DNA from: Flavobacteriales bacterium
GTDB lineage: Bacteria > Bacteroidota > Bacteroidia > Flavobacteriales_D > Sanyastnellaceae
Assembly (NCBI GenBank): GCA_015665315.1
Contig: JADFAK010000027.1
Location: forward strand, 1-60,256
DNA: 60,256 nt
Direction: 5' to 3'
The notes beneath the pieces are model-generated. The model did not search any database and was not told the origin of the DNA. It worked only from the letters and a program-made list of their open reading frames with translations. How positions within the stretch are numbered: the stretch's first letter is position 1; every line of letters starts with the position of its first letter. Positions 10,282 to 20,522 of this stretch are shown piece after piece. The position numbers and the translations under genes were made by a program.

Positions 10282-10488
10282 GAAAGGCATCCTCTCAATT
10301 GCATTCCATTTGTGTCAGATCGTAGGAATGATTGCCATTTCACTATTTATAAACAGGATGTAAGTCTAATAAATGTGTACACCCGTATATAAGCGGTCCG
10401 TAAATTATTGATTCACATATCGTTTGTGAAAAACATTAAGCTGCGTTATCGATTGAATTCTCTATTTTTCTGAACTCATAAGCCACTC

Positions 10489-11841
10489 ATGAAACCAAGG
10501 TTTGTTCAAAGAATCTTAGGCCCCGTAGACAAGTTTTCCTTTGATGCTCGGGTTTTGCACATGGGAATAGTCATCTTCATTGGCATTCTCGGAGTGTCTA
10601 TCATCGGAAATCACCTGATTGATTACAATACATCCTTCACTCTCTGGTTTGGTGGAATCATACTTCTTGCCACTGCGAGTTATTTGGCAAGCCGTTTTTT
10701 CTCCTTGTCAGTATTAGCGAAAGTTGTTTTCGTGTCATGTGTTCTTTGTACGCTGCTCATTTGCTGGTTTATCTTCGCCGGTCACGATGGGGCTACCCCT
10801 TACTACATCATTACGGGAACACTTTTGGTATGGTTCCTTGCTAGAAAATGGGCAATTGCCCTAACGATTGGATTGGTAGGGTCTTACGTCTTTTTGGTCT
10901 TCTTCGAAACCCAACGTCCAGATTTGGTGATTCCCTACCCTAATGAGGAGATTAAGTTTTGGGACACAGCCATGGCGCAAATGTTGGTCTTCATGACTTT
11001 TATCTTTAGCAATTGGCTTATTCGCAGTCAATTTGAACAAACAACCAAAAGGAATGATGAACATTACAAGGAAATAAAAGCGCAGCGAGACCAGCTTGAA
11101 AAAATGAAAAGGGAATTGGAAAAGAATCAATTGGCTCTTGAGAAAAGAAACAATGAGTTAATGGTCTCGAATGATCAAAAGTCTCGTCTCTTTTCCATCA
11201 TTAGTCATGATTTGAGATCTCCGCTTTCTGGAATTCAAAATTCAATGAGGCTGTTGAAAATGAATGCCCTGGATAAAGCCGAGTCGGATAAGATTTTTTC
11301 TTTGCTTGATCAAGACCTTACCCTCACTATGGGAATGTTGGAGAATTTACTTTCTTGGTCCATCATGCAAATCCAAGGATGCTCGATCAAACCTGAGATG
11401 TTGAATGTGCGCAACACCTTGCAAGAAACATTGCAACTAGTCGAGTCCTACGCGAGCAACAAGAACATTCAAGTAGAATGCAATATCGACCATGAGATGC
11501 ATGTCAACGCCGATAGTGAATCACTCAAATTAATCGTGCGTAACCTCACCATGAATGCCGTGAAATTCAGCCATCCAGATTCGATTATTAGTCTGCTCGG
11601 CTCCCATGAAGTTGAATACACAGAAATAAGAATAGCCGATAAAGGGAAAGGAATGTCTGCCGATCAAGTTGATAATTTGTTTGAAGGCGATGCCGTGCCG
11701 AGTCTTGGAACTAACAACGAATATGGAACCGGATTAGGGCTTAAATTGTGCAAAGCCTATATCGAAAAACACGATGGTCACATCCTTTGCGAAAGCTCAG
11801 AGGGCGAGGGAACCGTTTTTAGAGTTCGCTTTCCAAACTAG
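10489..11841 (+). CDS. Six-helix membrane sensor histidine kinase
   Basis: The protein has 450 residues. Six hydrophobic segments fill residues 22-180, with almost no periplasmic domain, which suggests sensing within the membrane. A charged coiled coil (about 182-225) leads to the dimerisation domain with H-box SHDLRSPLSG (phospho-acceptor His240). The ATPase domain has the N-box NLTMNAVKFSHPD (352-364), G1 DKGKG (384-388) and G2 GTGLGL (413-418). All catalytic motifs are intact. No response regulator is next to it, so it is an orphan kinase here. The 198-base gap upstream shows only an imperfect -7 box (TATTTTTC, about 10462-10469) and no fitting TTG. It lies 63 bases before glyA, which has its own promoter. 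Confidence 0.93.
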   Translation: MKPRFVQRILGPVDKFSFDARVLHMGIVIFIGILGVSIIGNHLIDYNTSFTLWFGGIILLATASYLASRFFSLSVLAKVVFVSCVLCTLLICWFIFAGHDGATPYYIITGTLLVWFLARKWAIALTIGLVGSYVFLVFFETQRPDLVIPYPNEEIKFWDTAMAQMLVFMTFIFSNWLIRSQFEQTTKRNDEHYKEIKAQRDQLEKMKRELEKNQLALEKRNNELMVSNDQKSRLFSIISHDLRSPLSGIQNSMRLLKMNALDKAESDKIFSLLDQDLTLTMGMLENLLSWSIMQIQGCSIKPEMLNVRNTLQETLQLVESYASNKNIQVECNIDHEMHVNADSESLKLIVRNLTMNAVKFSHPDSIISLLGSHEVEYTEIRIADKGKGMSADQVDNLFEGDAVPSLGTNNEYGTGLGLKLCKAYIEKHDGHILCESSEGEGTVFRVRFPN

Positions 11842-11854
11842 AAATTTACTTCAA

Positions 11855-11886
11855 TTGCAATTGGCTCGCTTTGTTTTTTACCTTAG
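11855..11886 (+). promoter_or_regulatory. Candidate promoter of glyA
   Basis: TTG at 11855-11857 and TACCTTAG at 11879-11886 (7 of 8 positions of TAnnTTTG) are 21 bases apart. The start codon follows 18 bases later. The whole kinase-glyA gap is 63 bases and has no glycine riboswitch. Confidence 0.45.
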
Positions 11887-11904
11887 CGTTCTAAATAATT
11901 CTGC

Positions 11905-13173
11905 ATGTCCAAAGATGTGATTTTCGAACTAATCGAAAAGGAAAGACGCCGTCAAACGAATGGCGCAGAACTGATCGCCTCAGAGAACTTTGTGAGCGAC
12001 GACGTTCTAACTGCAATGGGATCTATTCTCACCAACAAATACGCCGAAGGACTTCCTGGCAAGCGTTACTACGGCGGGTGTCATTTTGTTGACGAAATCG
12101 AAGACCTCGCTCGTGAAAGGGCCAAAGAATTGTTCGGCGCTTCATGGGTAAACGTTCAGCCACATTCTGGCGCCAACGCCAACTCTGCCGTAATGCTGGC
12201 ATTTCTGAATCCCGGAGATAAAATTCTCGGATTTGACTTGTCCCACGGCGGACACTTAACCCATGGTTCACCGGTAAATTTTTCAGGCAAACTCTACAAT
12301 CCAGTTTTCTACGGTGTTCACAAGGATACAGGTAGGGTAGATATGGACATGGTTCGCGACGTGGCGCGAAAAGAGAAGCCCAAGCTTATCATTTGCGGAG
12401 CCTCGGCGTACAGTCGTGATTGGGAGTACAAAGAGTTTCGTGAAATAGCCGATGAAGTGGGAGCCGTCCTCATGGCCGATATGGCACATCCTGCTGGTTT
12501 GATTGCCAAAGGTCTCTTGAAAAATCCATTGGACTTTTGCCACGTAGTTACTACTACTACTCACAAGACTCTTCGCGGACCAAGAGGCGGAATGATTCTC
12601 GTCGGTGAAGATATCCCAAACCCTTGGGGCATTGCCACAAAAAAGGGAGTCGTTCGAAAGATGTCGAGCCTATTGGACTCTGCCGTATTCCCGGGAATGC
12701 AGGGCGGACCGCTTGAGCATATAATTGCTGGTAAAGCTGTTTCATTTGGCGAAGCCTTGAGCGATGACTTTAAAACGTACGGACTTCAAGTGATGGCCAA
12801 TGCTCAAACAATGGCCCAGGAACTTATAGCACGAGGATACAACGTGATCTCTGGCGGAACGGATAACCATTCGATGCTGGTCGACCTTCGGTCTAAGAAC
12901 ATTACCGGTAAAGCTGCGGAAGAGGCACTAGTGGCCGCCGAAATAACTGTGAACAAGAACATGGTTCCCTTCGATACACAATCCCCTTTCGTGACATCCG
13001 GTATCCGTGTAGGTACTGCTGCTGTGACTACGCGCGGACTGGGCGAAAAGGAAATCATTTCTATCGTGAACCTTATGGATGAGGTGATGATGAATCCCGA
13101 GAATGAAACGGTGATTACGGATGTTCGTCACCAGATAGAATCGATGATGTCTGCCTTCCCTCTCTTCAAATAA
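11905..13173 (+). CDS. glyA: Serine hydroxymethyltransferase
   Basis: The protein has 422 residues, the normal length. It converts serine and tetrahydrofolate to glycine and 5,10-methylene-tetrahydrofolate in the cytoplasm using pyridoxal phosphate. Visible motifs are the N-terminal LIASENFVS, the substrate-binding LPGKRYYGG (about 50-58), the Asp-His pair [13 protein letters not shown] (191-203) and the cofactor lysine in [14 protein letters not shown] (Lys221). The C-terminal [15 protein letters not shown] carries the carboxylate-binding Arg. Nothing is missing. It stands alone after the histidine kinase and ends just before a strong terminator. Confidence 0.98.
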   Translation: MSKDVIFELIEKERRRQTNGAELIASENFVSDDVLTAMGSILTNKYAEGLPGKRYYGGCHFVDEIEDLARERAKELFGASWVNVQPHSGANANSAVMLAFLNPGDKILGFDLSHGGHLTHGSPVNFSGKLYNPVFYGVHKDTGRVDMDMVRDVARKEKPKLIICGASAYSRDWEYKEFREIADEVGAVLMADMAHPAGLIAKGLLKNPLDFCHVVTTTTHKTLRGPRGGMILVGEDIPNPWGIATKKGVVRKMSSLLDSAVFPGMQGGPLEHIIAGKAVSFGEALSDDFKTYGLQVMANAQTMAQELIARGYNVISGGTDNHSMLVDLRSKNITGKAAEEALVAAEITVNKNMVPFDTQSPFVTSGIRVGTAAVTTRGLGEKEIISIVNLMDEVMMNPENETVITDVRHQIESMMSAFPLFK

Positions 13174-13190
13174 CGATTTTCCCAAAATGC

Positions 13191-13225
13191 AAAAGGCCCC
13201 TTACTTCAATAGTAAGGGGCCTTTT
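13191..13225. terminator. Two-way rho-independent terminator
   Basis: A perfect 15-bp stem (AAAAGGCCCCTTACT with its complement) closes a 5-base loop, with a T run on the plus side and an A run before the stem that serves as the T run for the minus strand. It sits between the convergent glyA and the 1,889-residue protein gene and can stop both. Confidence 0.93.
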
Positions 13226-13243
13226 TTGATATCGATCTTTTTC

Positions 13244-16200
13244 TTAGTTCAAGAATATTTTCTGAGTCATAGTGCGCGAACCGTTCTCGATAATGGTCAC
13301 ATGGTAAAGACCTTGCGATAATTGTCCGATCGAAATACTAGCACGTTCTCCAGAATTGCCGTTCAATGAAGTTGACTGAATTAGTTTTCCTTGCATCGTA
13401 CTGATTTCAACTTGAACGTTTTCACCAAATTCACTTCCGCTCTGGATAATCAATTCATTTCCAGATGTGTAAATAAGGAAGCTGTCTGCGTCCACACTTA
13501 ATTCGTCCAGATTTACGACCTCTCCGACTACGTGAATATCTAAAGTGGCTGTGTCAAAGCAACGACCATTGTCGGCATACAAAATAACTTCATAATCGCC
13601 CTCTTCCGTATACGTGAAATTGGGATTCTCCATGCCAAATAGAATGATTTCCGAAGTCAAGTACCAAACAAAGTCAGTAGCATTTTCAGATGTATTCGTG
13701 AATTGGGTAGGGCCGCCGACACTTAGATCTACAATAGCTGGTCCAGTAAAACTAGCCTCCACGATCGCCGCGTCATATAGGTCAAAGAACAGGTGTTCGT
13801 TACCGCAGTCATTGCTCACTATCACTTCATATTCGCCAGCTTCAAGATTGGTGATTTCTAATAAGCCTCCGGCAAATGCATAGCTGTCGATCTCAGTACC
13901 ATTCTGGAGAATCTGAACTTGGCAGTTATTTGCTACAACGTTCATTTGAATGAATCCGTCATTTTCAACATTGCACGATGCAACTTTACTAATGGCGTTT
14001 TCAAGCATGAGCTGAGCCGGTTGTTCAATGTTGAATGATTTGGCAATGCTAGTGCACTCACCCTCCATTCCTTCGATAACCACCGTGTAACTTCCTGCAA
14101 CCAATCCTTCGATGGTTGAAGGACCTGAATTGTTCAAGTCACTTGATATTAAAAGATCTCCTGAATCATACCAGTAGTAGTCAAATGGACCTGAACCTGA
14201 TGCGGTTGCAACAGCACTACCATCTGCAAATCCACTACAATTTGTATCGTTCTCCTCAACACTTACTGAAGCCGATGATTTAATGTTAAACCTGTGCGAG
14301 TCATCAGATGACGTAGCCGTGAATGAATAGTTCATTCCAGATTCTAAAACAACTGAAGTCCCTAGCAATAGGTCTTCAAGTGTCAAACAAGCACCGATTG
14401 CCGCAAGATCAAAATCCGAAGCGGAAATCATATACTCTCCATCAATAGCAACATCTAGGTGCAGCGCGATGTTCGTATTTGAGTTGAATTCACCTATTGA
14501 GTGGATCGATAATTCAGCTTCTTCGCCATCGTTCATTACTTTCGAATAGAGCGACGGTGCTTCATCATTGTATGAGCGGAATTTGTACCCGTCGTAAGCG
14601 TGATCAAACCCATCGGTAGCCTCTGGTCTCAATGCAAGAGCAAATTGATCATTAATTCCACTTCCGGATACAGTCAATGTGATTGTTTGGTCATAGAATT
14701 CTTCGGTCTCTCTGATATAAGCTACATACTCATCAGCTTTGACAGCTTCATCCATTCCGAAAACGGCGCCAGTTGCATTGGTCTTAATCCAATATCCTTG
14801 GTGAGGTGCTATATATCGCGAACCTCCATTAACTCCAACTCCGCCGCCGGTGTATGATGCCCATTGCTGCAGGTCATTGTCCCAAGCGTAAATGGTTCCA
14901 TCAATATTAGTTCGGCTCCAGCCTGAAGCTGCATCCCAATCGATTGTCGATTGATACGAGTTTGCCACTAAAGCCCAACCGTCATTAAATGCAACAGTAC
15001 TAGAGTTTGTATGTGAAACTGGAATAGAAACGGCTCCCTTAACTGGAGCTCCTTCGTTGTCGATGGTAAGAGGTGTTCCGGCCATATAAATGAAACAGCC
15101 TTCAAGGGCATTCACTACTCCCGAAATATCGGCGGGGGCATAGAATCCTGAATCGTAGTGTGCTTGCGTTCCAATAAGAGTCTCGTCATAATAGCGCACA
15201 TTTACGAAGTCGTAAGCAGGGTAGTCAGATCCCGTAAAACCTGTTGTCGGTAAATCGTCGTTCCACTGGTTGTCAATTGTAGAGCCTGTCATTACGGTTC
15301 CCATCATTCTCCATCCGCTATTCACCGAACCGAGATAGTTCTGAGCGACGGCATTTCCGACAAAATCAGCGCCGGCCTGAATTTCTAGCAGACGACCGGT
15401 TGAAGTTGAATTCGAAGCAAAAGTCCAGACATTTCCATTGACGTCAAAGTCACCATTTTGTAGGTCGAGTCCGCCATTGATCGACTGGTCACTGGCCAAT
15501 TGCAATCCGGCAGCATTGTCCAAACGAACGTCGAAGAACATCGTGTTTGCAGTACCTCCCAAGGACTGAGGTGCACTTCCTTCGAAGCTAACTTTTGAAT
15601 CTCCCGGATTAAAAGTTCCATCGGTCATCAAGTCACCGCATAAACTCATAGTTGCTCCCGTTCCGAGATTGAAAGTTCCACCTGTTTGAACGTCAAAGTC
15701 TAAGACATTGAAGTTACCTACATCGTTTGTTACGACATGTGTGTTTTGTACAATGAGATTGATCGTGCAATCAGGCGTCAAAGTTCCACCGGTTCCAACA
15801 GGATTTACATCCCAAATTGCTCCAGACATATTTCCAGAAGCGACTGAGTAGTAGGTGTTTGGAGACGCGACGGGAATGCAAAAGGCATGAGATTCACTAA
15901 ATCCGAAATTAGCAACGGTCATTTGAGCAAGAACATTGCTACTGGCGTCGGTCAATACGAAATCTCCGTTTTGACCACAGCCACCTAAGTCAAATCCACT
16001 GAGGCCATCACCATAACTATCGTAAACATTAAGTGTATAACAACCATCCTCCAAGCATACATCAATCAAGTTGGTTGATTGATCGGCATAGCCTGATCCG
16101 GAAGCAACGACATTCGATGAGCCATCTACAATATCCCAAGACGTTTCGTTCTCCCAGCAATCAGTCGTCAAGGATAATGTGATAGTGTTTGGCGAAGTTA

Positions 16201-18913
16201 AAGTAGTGAACCCTTGTGACCCACTGTCATTAGCCGCGTTTTCATCTGTTCCACCATTCGGATTTGATACCGAAACGTTCAATGTATGTGCTCCTCCAGC
16301 TGTTGTATTGGTAGCCAGTACTTCTGTTGTCGAATTGCCCGGTGCAAGTGAGCCAGTCCAGTTGTAGGTTGTGGCCGCACCACCGTCAACATCCCAGTCA
16401 ATATCAAGTGAGGTCAAGGCCACTGAGCCGTTGTTTCGAATCTCTACTTCAATTGAATAGGGATCGACGCATTGTATCCCGACCGGACTAATGGTTTGAA
16501 CATAGGCCGCATCAAGCGTGTAGGTAGGAGTGAAGAAATATCCTGTATATAACCCACGACCATGCGTCGCAGCTGCTACTTGATTGTCAGAAGTCCTCAT
16601 TTGAAGCATGTCCACACGCACATTGGCCAGTCCTGTGTTCGAAGGAACCCAGTTTGGTGAACCAACACTGATATCGGCACACGACCATACGCCTACCTCG
16701 GTAGCCAAAATAACTTCATTGTTGTCATCTGGATTGAATAGCGCCCATCTAACCGGCATGTCGGGAAGGTTTCCTTCGATGCTTGTCCAAGTCGTGCCAC
16801 CGTTTGATGTGTGATAAACTGAATTCAATCCATAGTTACTGAAAGTAACGATCAAATCATTCTCAGAATCACCAATTTCGATGCATGAAATCGTTCCACC
16901 AGGCAGCGTCCCTGAAGGATCGGCATCAGTAGAAGCTGCTGTTCCATCTGCATTGGTGACTTTTAAAATTTGCCCACCTCCAGATGCTACGAATAAAGTA
17001 GTTGATCCCAAGGTGTGAGGTGATACGGCTATAGCTGTCGCTGTGCCGCTTAAAGAGGGAATAGTTACGTTGTCGGTTACGAGCGTGCCGCTAATTCCTG
17101 CAATTCTTCGAAGTGTTGTTCCATTGCGTGCTCCAAAGAGGATATCTTCGTTGTTGTCGTAATCAGTTGGATTTACAAAGAATCCTGAATTATCGCCGCC
17201 AATGTTGCCAAAGGAGGCTCCACCATTGGTAGACCTATAGTAATTATTGTACACATAGGATGACAATTGGTATGTCGGATCAGTTTGGTCAATGTGAGTG
17301 AAACATCCATCACCACCACTTACTTCAGATGTAGAATTGATTCCTGCCGCGTTATAGCGCTGAGTTCCATTGTCTTGTGCCCCAGCGAGGTACCAGTTGG
17401 TTGCAGCGGTTGGATGTATGGCACAAGCATAATACTGAGTTACGTTATAATCATCGTTGTGTATGGTGAAACTAGGTGTAGCTGCTGTTCCGTTGGCAGT
17501 GTATGCTATCCCTCCATCGTTTCCGAAAACTACCTCTGTACTCGATCCAGGTTTAAAAGCGATCGCATGTTGATCGGCATGCACTTCTGTGAAGCCAAAA
17601 CCTCCATACCAATGCGAAACCTGTTGCCACGTTCCTCCTCCATCAAATGAATGGAATAAATCGACTCCACCTACATAGAGATGGTCGGCATCATTTGGAT
17701 CAACTTGGGCGATTAGGTCATACCAGGCTTGTCCTCTAGAGAAATCTGATGCGGGTATACCTGTGTCGGCATCATTTGGCAAAGCCTCCGATGACCAGTT
17801 TGATCCTTGATCTACAGACGAATAGATTCCTTCAACTACAGTGCCAGATGTCGATATGGCGTATAAAACATTGGCGTTGGACGGAGCTGTTGCTAATTCG
17901 ATTCGATTGATCCCCGACGTCGGAAATCCATTTCCTCCGCCTGTTAGATGAGTCCAAGATCCAGAGTTTCCAGTAGTAGATCTAAAAATATCTCCTTCGC
18001 TAAATATACCTAGTGAGGCGTAGATGGTATTATCAGCGCCAATTTCGAGATCGGCGGCTCGACTGGTGTTCGCATTGGGATCACTTCCATTAAGTACCGC
18101 CGTCCATGATGTTCCTCCATCTTGCGACCTTTGTACGCCATTTCCTCTTGTCGCGGCGTAGACATCACCTGTAGTCGGGTGGACAACAATGTCCATGACC
18201 TGAAAGAATGTACTATTTATAGTATTTGGTAGTTGAGTCCAAGTTGTACCTCCGTTCGATGTCTTCCAAATTCCATTGCCTTGGATAGCGTCAGCATTGT
18301 ACCAACCTTCTCCTGTACCAACATAAAAAACTTGGGTGTTCGTTGGATCGTATGCCATACAAGTAACGGCCAGGTTGGCCCACAGATCATCTACACTTAT
18401 CCAAGAAGTTCCAGTCGTCGTGATATCATTGTTGTACCACAATCCACCGCCAACTCCACCGGCCCAGAGTTTGTTCGTCGTGTTTGGATCCCACATCATG
18501 GCGCGAGTTCTTCCACCTACATTGTCGGGGCCGCGCTCTTCCCATGGCAATGTTAAATCGCCAGGAGCGTAACGAGAAGGATCAGTTTTGAATTCCTGAA
18601 CAATGCGCAAGGCATCCTCTAAACGTTCTGTCGGGGGATAACCTAACTGTGGATCTACGGTCCAAAGAAAATTCTGTTGATGCGCCAAATCAGGACGATC
18701 GTACTTCGGCATTTCTTCAACTTCATCGGCTGTTACACCATTTCCTGGTGCATAAGGGTGGTTGTTGAACCATTCTGCATAGGAAGCTTTGTCTTGAATT
18801 CGTTGCCATTTGGCTACTTGGTCGTAAACAGTTGAGCGAAATGGGAGGGCTGCGATGCAGAGAACTATTAATCCCAACGTCAAGCTGGATCCCGCGTACA
18901 GATTCTTTCTCAT
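13244..18913 (-). CDS. Giant secreted beta-propeller protein with T9SS type A sorting domain
   Basis: The protein has 1,889 residues. After a signal-anchor-like N-terminus (LTLGLIVLCIAALPF) it has a BNR/VPS10-like beta-propeller region (about 120-780) with repeats such as WKTSNGGTTWTQLP, QRSQDGGTSWTAV and HTSNGGTTWTSIEGN. A CARDB-like beta-sandwich follows (about 800-900), then a YDSYGDG region near 960-990, beta-helix-like sheets (about 1020-1150), a SprB-like repeat (about 1560-1620) and a PKD-like domain (about 1730-1790, NFTYTEEGDYEVILYADNG). The C-terminus (SIGQLSQGLYHVTI then TMTQKIFLN) is a T9SS type A sorting domain, so it should be displayed on or released from the cell surface. It resembles adhesins and large hydrolases; no catalytic motif is evident. 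Weak promoter-like TATCTTTA lies at 18967-18974 in the 69-base gap. Confidence 0.93.
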   Translation of the reverse strand: MRKNLYAGSSLTLGLIVLCIAALPFRSTVYDQVAKWQRIQDKASYAEWFNNHPYAPGNGVTADEVEEMPKYDRPDLAHQQNFLWTVDPQLGYPPTERLEDALRIVQEFKTDPSRYAPGDLTLPWEERGPDNVGGRTRAMMWDPNTTNKLWAGGVGGGLWYNNDITTTGTSWISVDDLWANLAVTCMAYDPTNTQVFYVGTGEGWYNADAIQGNGIWKTSNGGTTWTQLPNTINSTFFQVMDIVVHPTTGDVYAATRGNGVQRSQDGGTSWTAVLNGSDPNANTSRAADLEIGADNTIYASLGIFSEGDIFRSTTGNSGSWTHLTGGGNGFPTSGINRIELATAPSNANVLYAISTSGTVVEGIYSSVDQGSNWSSEALPNDADTGIPASDFSRGQAWYDLIAQVDPNDADHLYVGGVDLFHSFDGGGTWQQVSHWYGGFGFTEVHADQHAIAFKPGSSTEVVFGNDGGIAYTANGTAATPSFTIHNDDYNVTQYYACAIHPTAATNWYLAGAQDNGTQRYNAAGINSTSEVSGGDGCFTHIDQTDPTYQLSSYVYNNYYRSTNGGASFGNIGGDNSGFFVNPTDYDNNEDILFGARNGTTLRRIAGISGTLVTDNVTIPSLSGTATAIAVSPHTLGSTTLFVASGGGQILKVTNADGTAASTDADPSGTLPGGTISCIEIGDSENDLIVTFSNYGLNSVYHTSNGGTTWTSIEGNLPDMPVRWALFNPDDNNEVILATEVGVWSCADISVGSPNWVPSNTGLANVRVDMLQMRTSDNQVAAATHGRGLYTGYFFTPTYTLDAAYVQTISPVGIQCVDPYSIEVEIRNNGSVALTSLDIDWDVDGGAATTYNWTGSLAPGNSTTEVLATNTTAGGAHTLNVSVSNPNGGTDENAANDSGSQGFTTLTSPNTITLSLTTDCWENETSWDIVDGSSNVVASGSGYADQSTNLIDVCLEDGCYTLNVYDSYGDGLSGFDLGGCGQNGDFVLTDASSNVLAQMTVANFGFSESHAFCIPVASPNTYYSVASGNMSGAIWDVNPVGTGGTLTPDCTINLIVQNTHVVTNDVGNFNVLDFDVQTGGTFNLGTGATMSLCGDLMTDGTFNPGDSKVSFEGSAPQSLGGTANTMFFDVRLDNAAGLQLASDQSINGGLDLQNGDFDVNGNVWTFASNSTSTGRLLEIQAGADFVGNAVAQNYLGSVNSGWRMMGTVMTGSTIDNQWNDDLPTTGFTGSDYPAYDFVNVRYYDETLIGTQAHYDSGFYAPADISGVVNALEGCFIYMAGTPLTIDNEGAPVKGAVSIPVSHTNSSTVAFNDGWALVANSYQSTIDWDAASGWSRTNIDGTIYAWDNDLQQWASYTGGGVGVNGGSRYIAPHQGYWIKTNATGAVFGMDEAVKADEYVAYIRETEEFYDQTITLTVSGSGINDQFALALRPEATDGFDHAYDGYKFRSYNDEAPSLYSKVMNDGEEAELSIHSIGEFNSNTNIALHLDVAIDGEYMISASDFDLAAIGACLTLEDLLLGTSVVLESGMNYSFTATSSDDSHRFNIKSSASVSVEENDTNCSGFADGSAVATASGSGPFDYYWYDSGDLLISSDLNNSGPSTIEGLVAGSYTVVIEGMEGECTSIAKSFNIEQPAQLMLENAISKVASCNVENDGFIQMNVVANNCQVQILQNGTEIDSYAFAGGLLEITNLEAGEYEVIVSNDCGNEHLFFDLYDAAIVEASFTGPAIVDLSVGGPTQFTNTSENATDFVWYLTSEIILFGMENPNFTYTEEGDYEVILYADNGRCFDTATLDIHVVGEVVNLDELSVDADSFLIYTSGNELIIQSGSEFGENVQVEISTMQGKLIQSTSLNGNSGERASISIGQLSQGLYHVTIIENGSRTMTQKIFLN

Positions 18914-18982
18914 GGTATTTGGTTAAGGTTTACTATTCGCGCCGATCTTTTTGAAATCAGCGTTTTTAAAGATACTAAATTA

Positions 18983-20500
18983 TTAGTGATTCTTAAAAAG
19001 GTCACCAATAGAACGAGGCCGCAACTGGGAATTCCAGCTAAACCCCTGAAGCTCTTTATCTTCCTTATTGGCAAGAGAATTTGGATGCAAAGCACCTGAT
19101 GGCGCATTGATCATCGACACACGCTGTATTTTATTGTCTTCAACGTAGATCGACAAGTTGCTGCAAGCCGCATTATTCACGCCAATGGTCTTGGGATCGG
19201 CCGACTTCCCATCCAATGGGAAATAAACGACTTGCCCATTTCCGTTAACGTCGATGCGTTGGAGTCGGTTATCAACAAAACTACCAACAAGGGTCAAACC
19301 TTTTATTTGGTTGTATTTTCCCGGAGCGGCTTCTGAGGCGACGAAGGAATTTTTATGGACGAATAGCTTTTGTATTTTTCCATCATAGGTAAGCAATTGT
19401 ATGGTGTCGCCCGTTATTTGATTTTCATCCGACCAAACAATTGGATTTCGGTACAAAGTGAGCAAGGAGTCTTTTTCTGAATAGGTCAAAGAGTCTGCTA
19501 TACCCTGCAGATCTGGCTTGAAAAACCGAACTCCGTGGTAAGCATGAATAGTTTGCATACCCAAGGTGTCGGTTAAAGCCATCAGTGTGTCAGCGTGTAA
19601 CGTGAGGGAGTCTGTGTCAAATACTTGGGTCATCAGAGCCCGCTTGGTGACAAATGACTTTCCTTCAGTTTCGCTATGCCAACCGTAATCGCCACTTATG
19701 ACGTAGTTGCTTGTGGTGTCTTGAATCACAACATTGCAAAAGACTTCACCTGAGCCCGTTTGGCCATTGTAGGAAATACTATCTCCGGCCATGGTTGTCG
19801 CGCCGGACGAGATATGCGCATTTTCGTTGAACTGACACATTTGCGTAAGCGTATCAAACCAACCATTTTCACAGTAGATCTTGGCATCTTTAGAGTCGAT
19901 TGTTGTAGGGCCTTTGAACCAAGCGCGCTCAACCTTGTCACCGTAGATTAATGTGTCTGCATGAACCGTATATTCCGGATTTTTAAGTACGACATTCTTT
20001 CTAAAATGGAAGCGTGCTGAATTCACGTCGTACGTGCCAGATTCACTAGTAAGCGTGTTCTTGTTCTCGGTGCTTACGATCTTCCCTCCATTCCAAAAAG
20101 ACGCAAGATTTTGATCCATGTTGTAGTCCAGGAAATCGGTGGTCAGCGTCATCTCGTCATTCTTCAATCGAATGTTATCCCGCATATTCGCAATGGAAGT
20201 AGCCTTGTTGAAATGAAGCAAGTCACCGGATAAATGAAGGGTGTCACCTTGATTGATCCGCACTTTGCCAAAAGCATCAAAATCCTGAGAAGCAAATAAG
20301 TGGGCGCTGTCACAGCGAAGAAAAACATCGCCATACTTCAACACCACACTACCCAATAATCGCTGAGCGTCGATTACATTCTTTTCAAAGAGCAATTGAT
20401 CGGCGTCGACAACGGTGACAACGGGTTTGACTTGAGCCGATAGGGCTGTCGTCCCAATGAAGAAAATAAGTCCTAAAATGTGTTTTATCAGTCGACTCAT
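18983..20500 (-). CDS. LptA/OstA-like periplasmic LPS-transport protein
   Basis: The protein has 505 residues from the ATG at 20500; a GTG 21 bases upstream is in frame but would spoil the signal peptide MSRLIKHILGLIFFIGTTALSAQ. The mature part is a long series of short beta repeats of the OstA_2 type (DTLHLSGDLLHFNKATSIANM, TLTSESGTYDVNSARFHFRKN, MAGDSISYNGQTGSGEVFCNV). That beta-jellyroll fold carries lipopolysaccharide across the periplasm in LptA, LptC and the N-terminus of LptD. It is about three times longer than E. coli LptA, as is usual for the Bacteroidota OstA-like proteins. It begins 22 bases after purA's stop, so it is cotranscribed with it. Role in LPS export is inferred from the family. 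Confidence 0.85.
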   Translation of the reverse strand: MSRLIKHILGLIFFIGTTALSAQVKPVVTVVDADQLLFEKNVIDAQRLLGSVVLKYGDVFLRCDSAHLFASQDFDAFGKVRINQGDTLHLSGDLLHFNKATSIANMRDNIRLKNDEMTLTTDFLDYNMDQNLASFWNGGKIVSTENKNTLTSESGTYDVNSARFHFRKNVVLKNPEYTVHADTLIYGDKVERAWFKGPTTIDSKDAKIYCENGWFDTLTQMCQFNENAHISSGATTMAGDSISYNGQTGSGEVFCNVVIQDTTSNYVISGDYGWHSETEGKSFVTKRALMTQVFDTDSLTLHADTLMALTDTLGMQTIHAYHGVRFFKPDLQGIADSLTYSEKDSLLTLYRNPIVWSDENQITGDTIQLLTYDGKIQKLFVHKNSFVASEAAPGKYNQIKGLTLVGSFVDNRLQRIDVNGNGQVVYFPLDGKSADPKTIGVNNAACSNLSIYVEDNKIQRVSMINAPSGALHPNSLANKEDKELQGFSWNSQLRPRSIGDLFKNH

Positions 20501-20522
20501 TGGCGAAATGGCCGCGTTCACA

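Noticed and set aside
11842-11904. Possible glycine or folate riboswitch before glyA
   Set aside because: The gap is 63 bases, holds a promoter-like pair and no folded motif; far too short for a known riboswitch.
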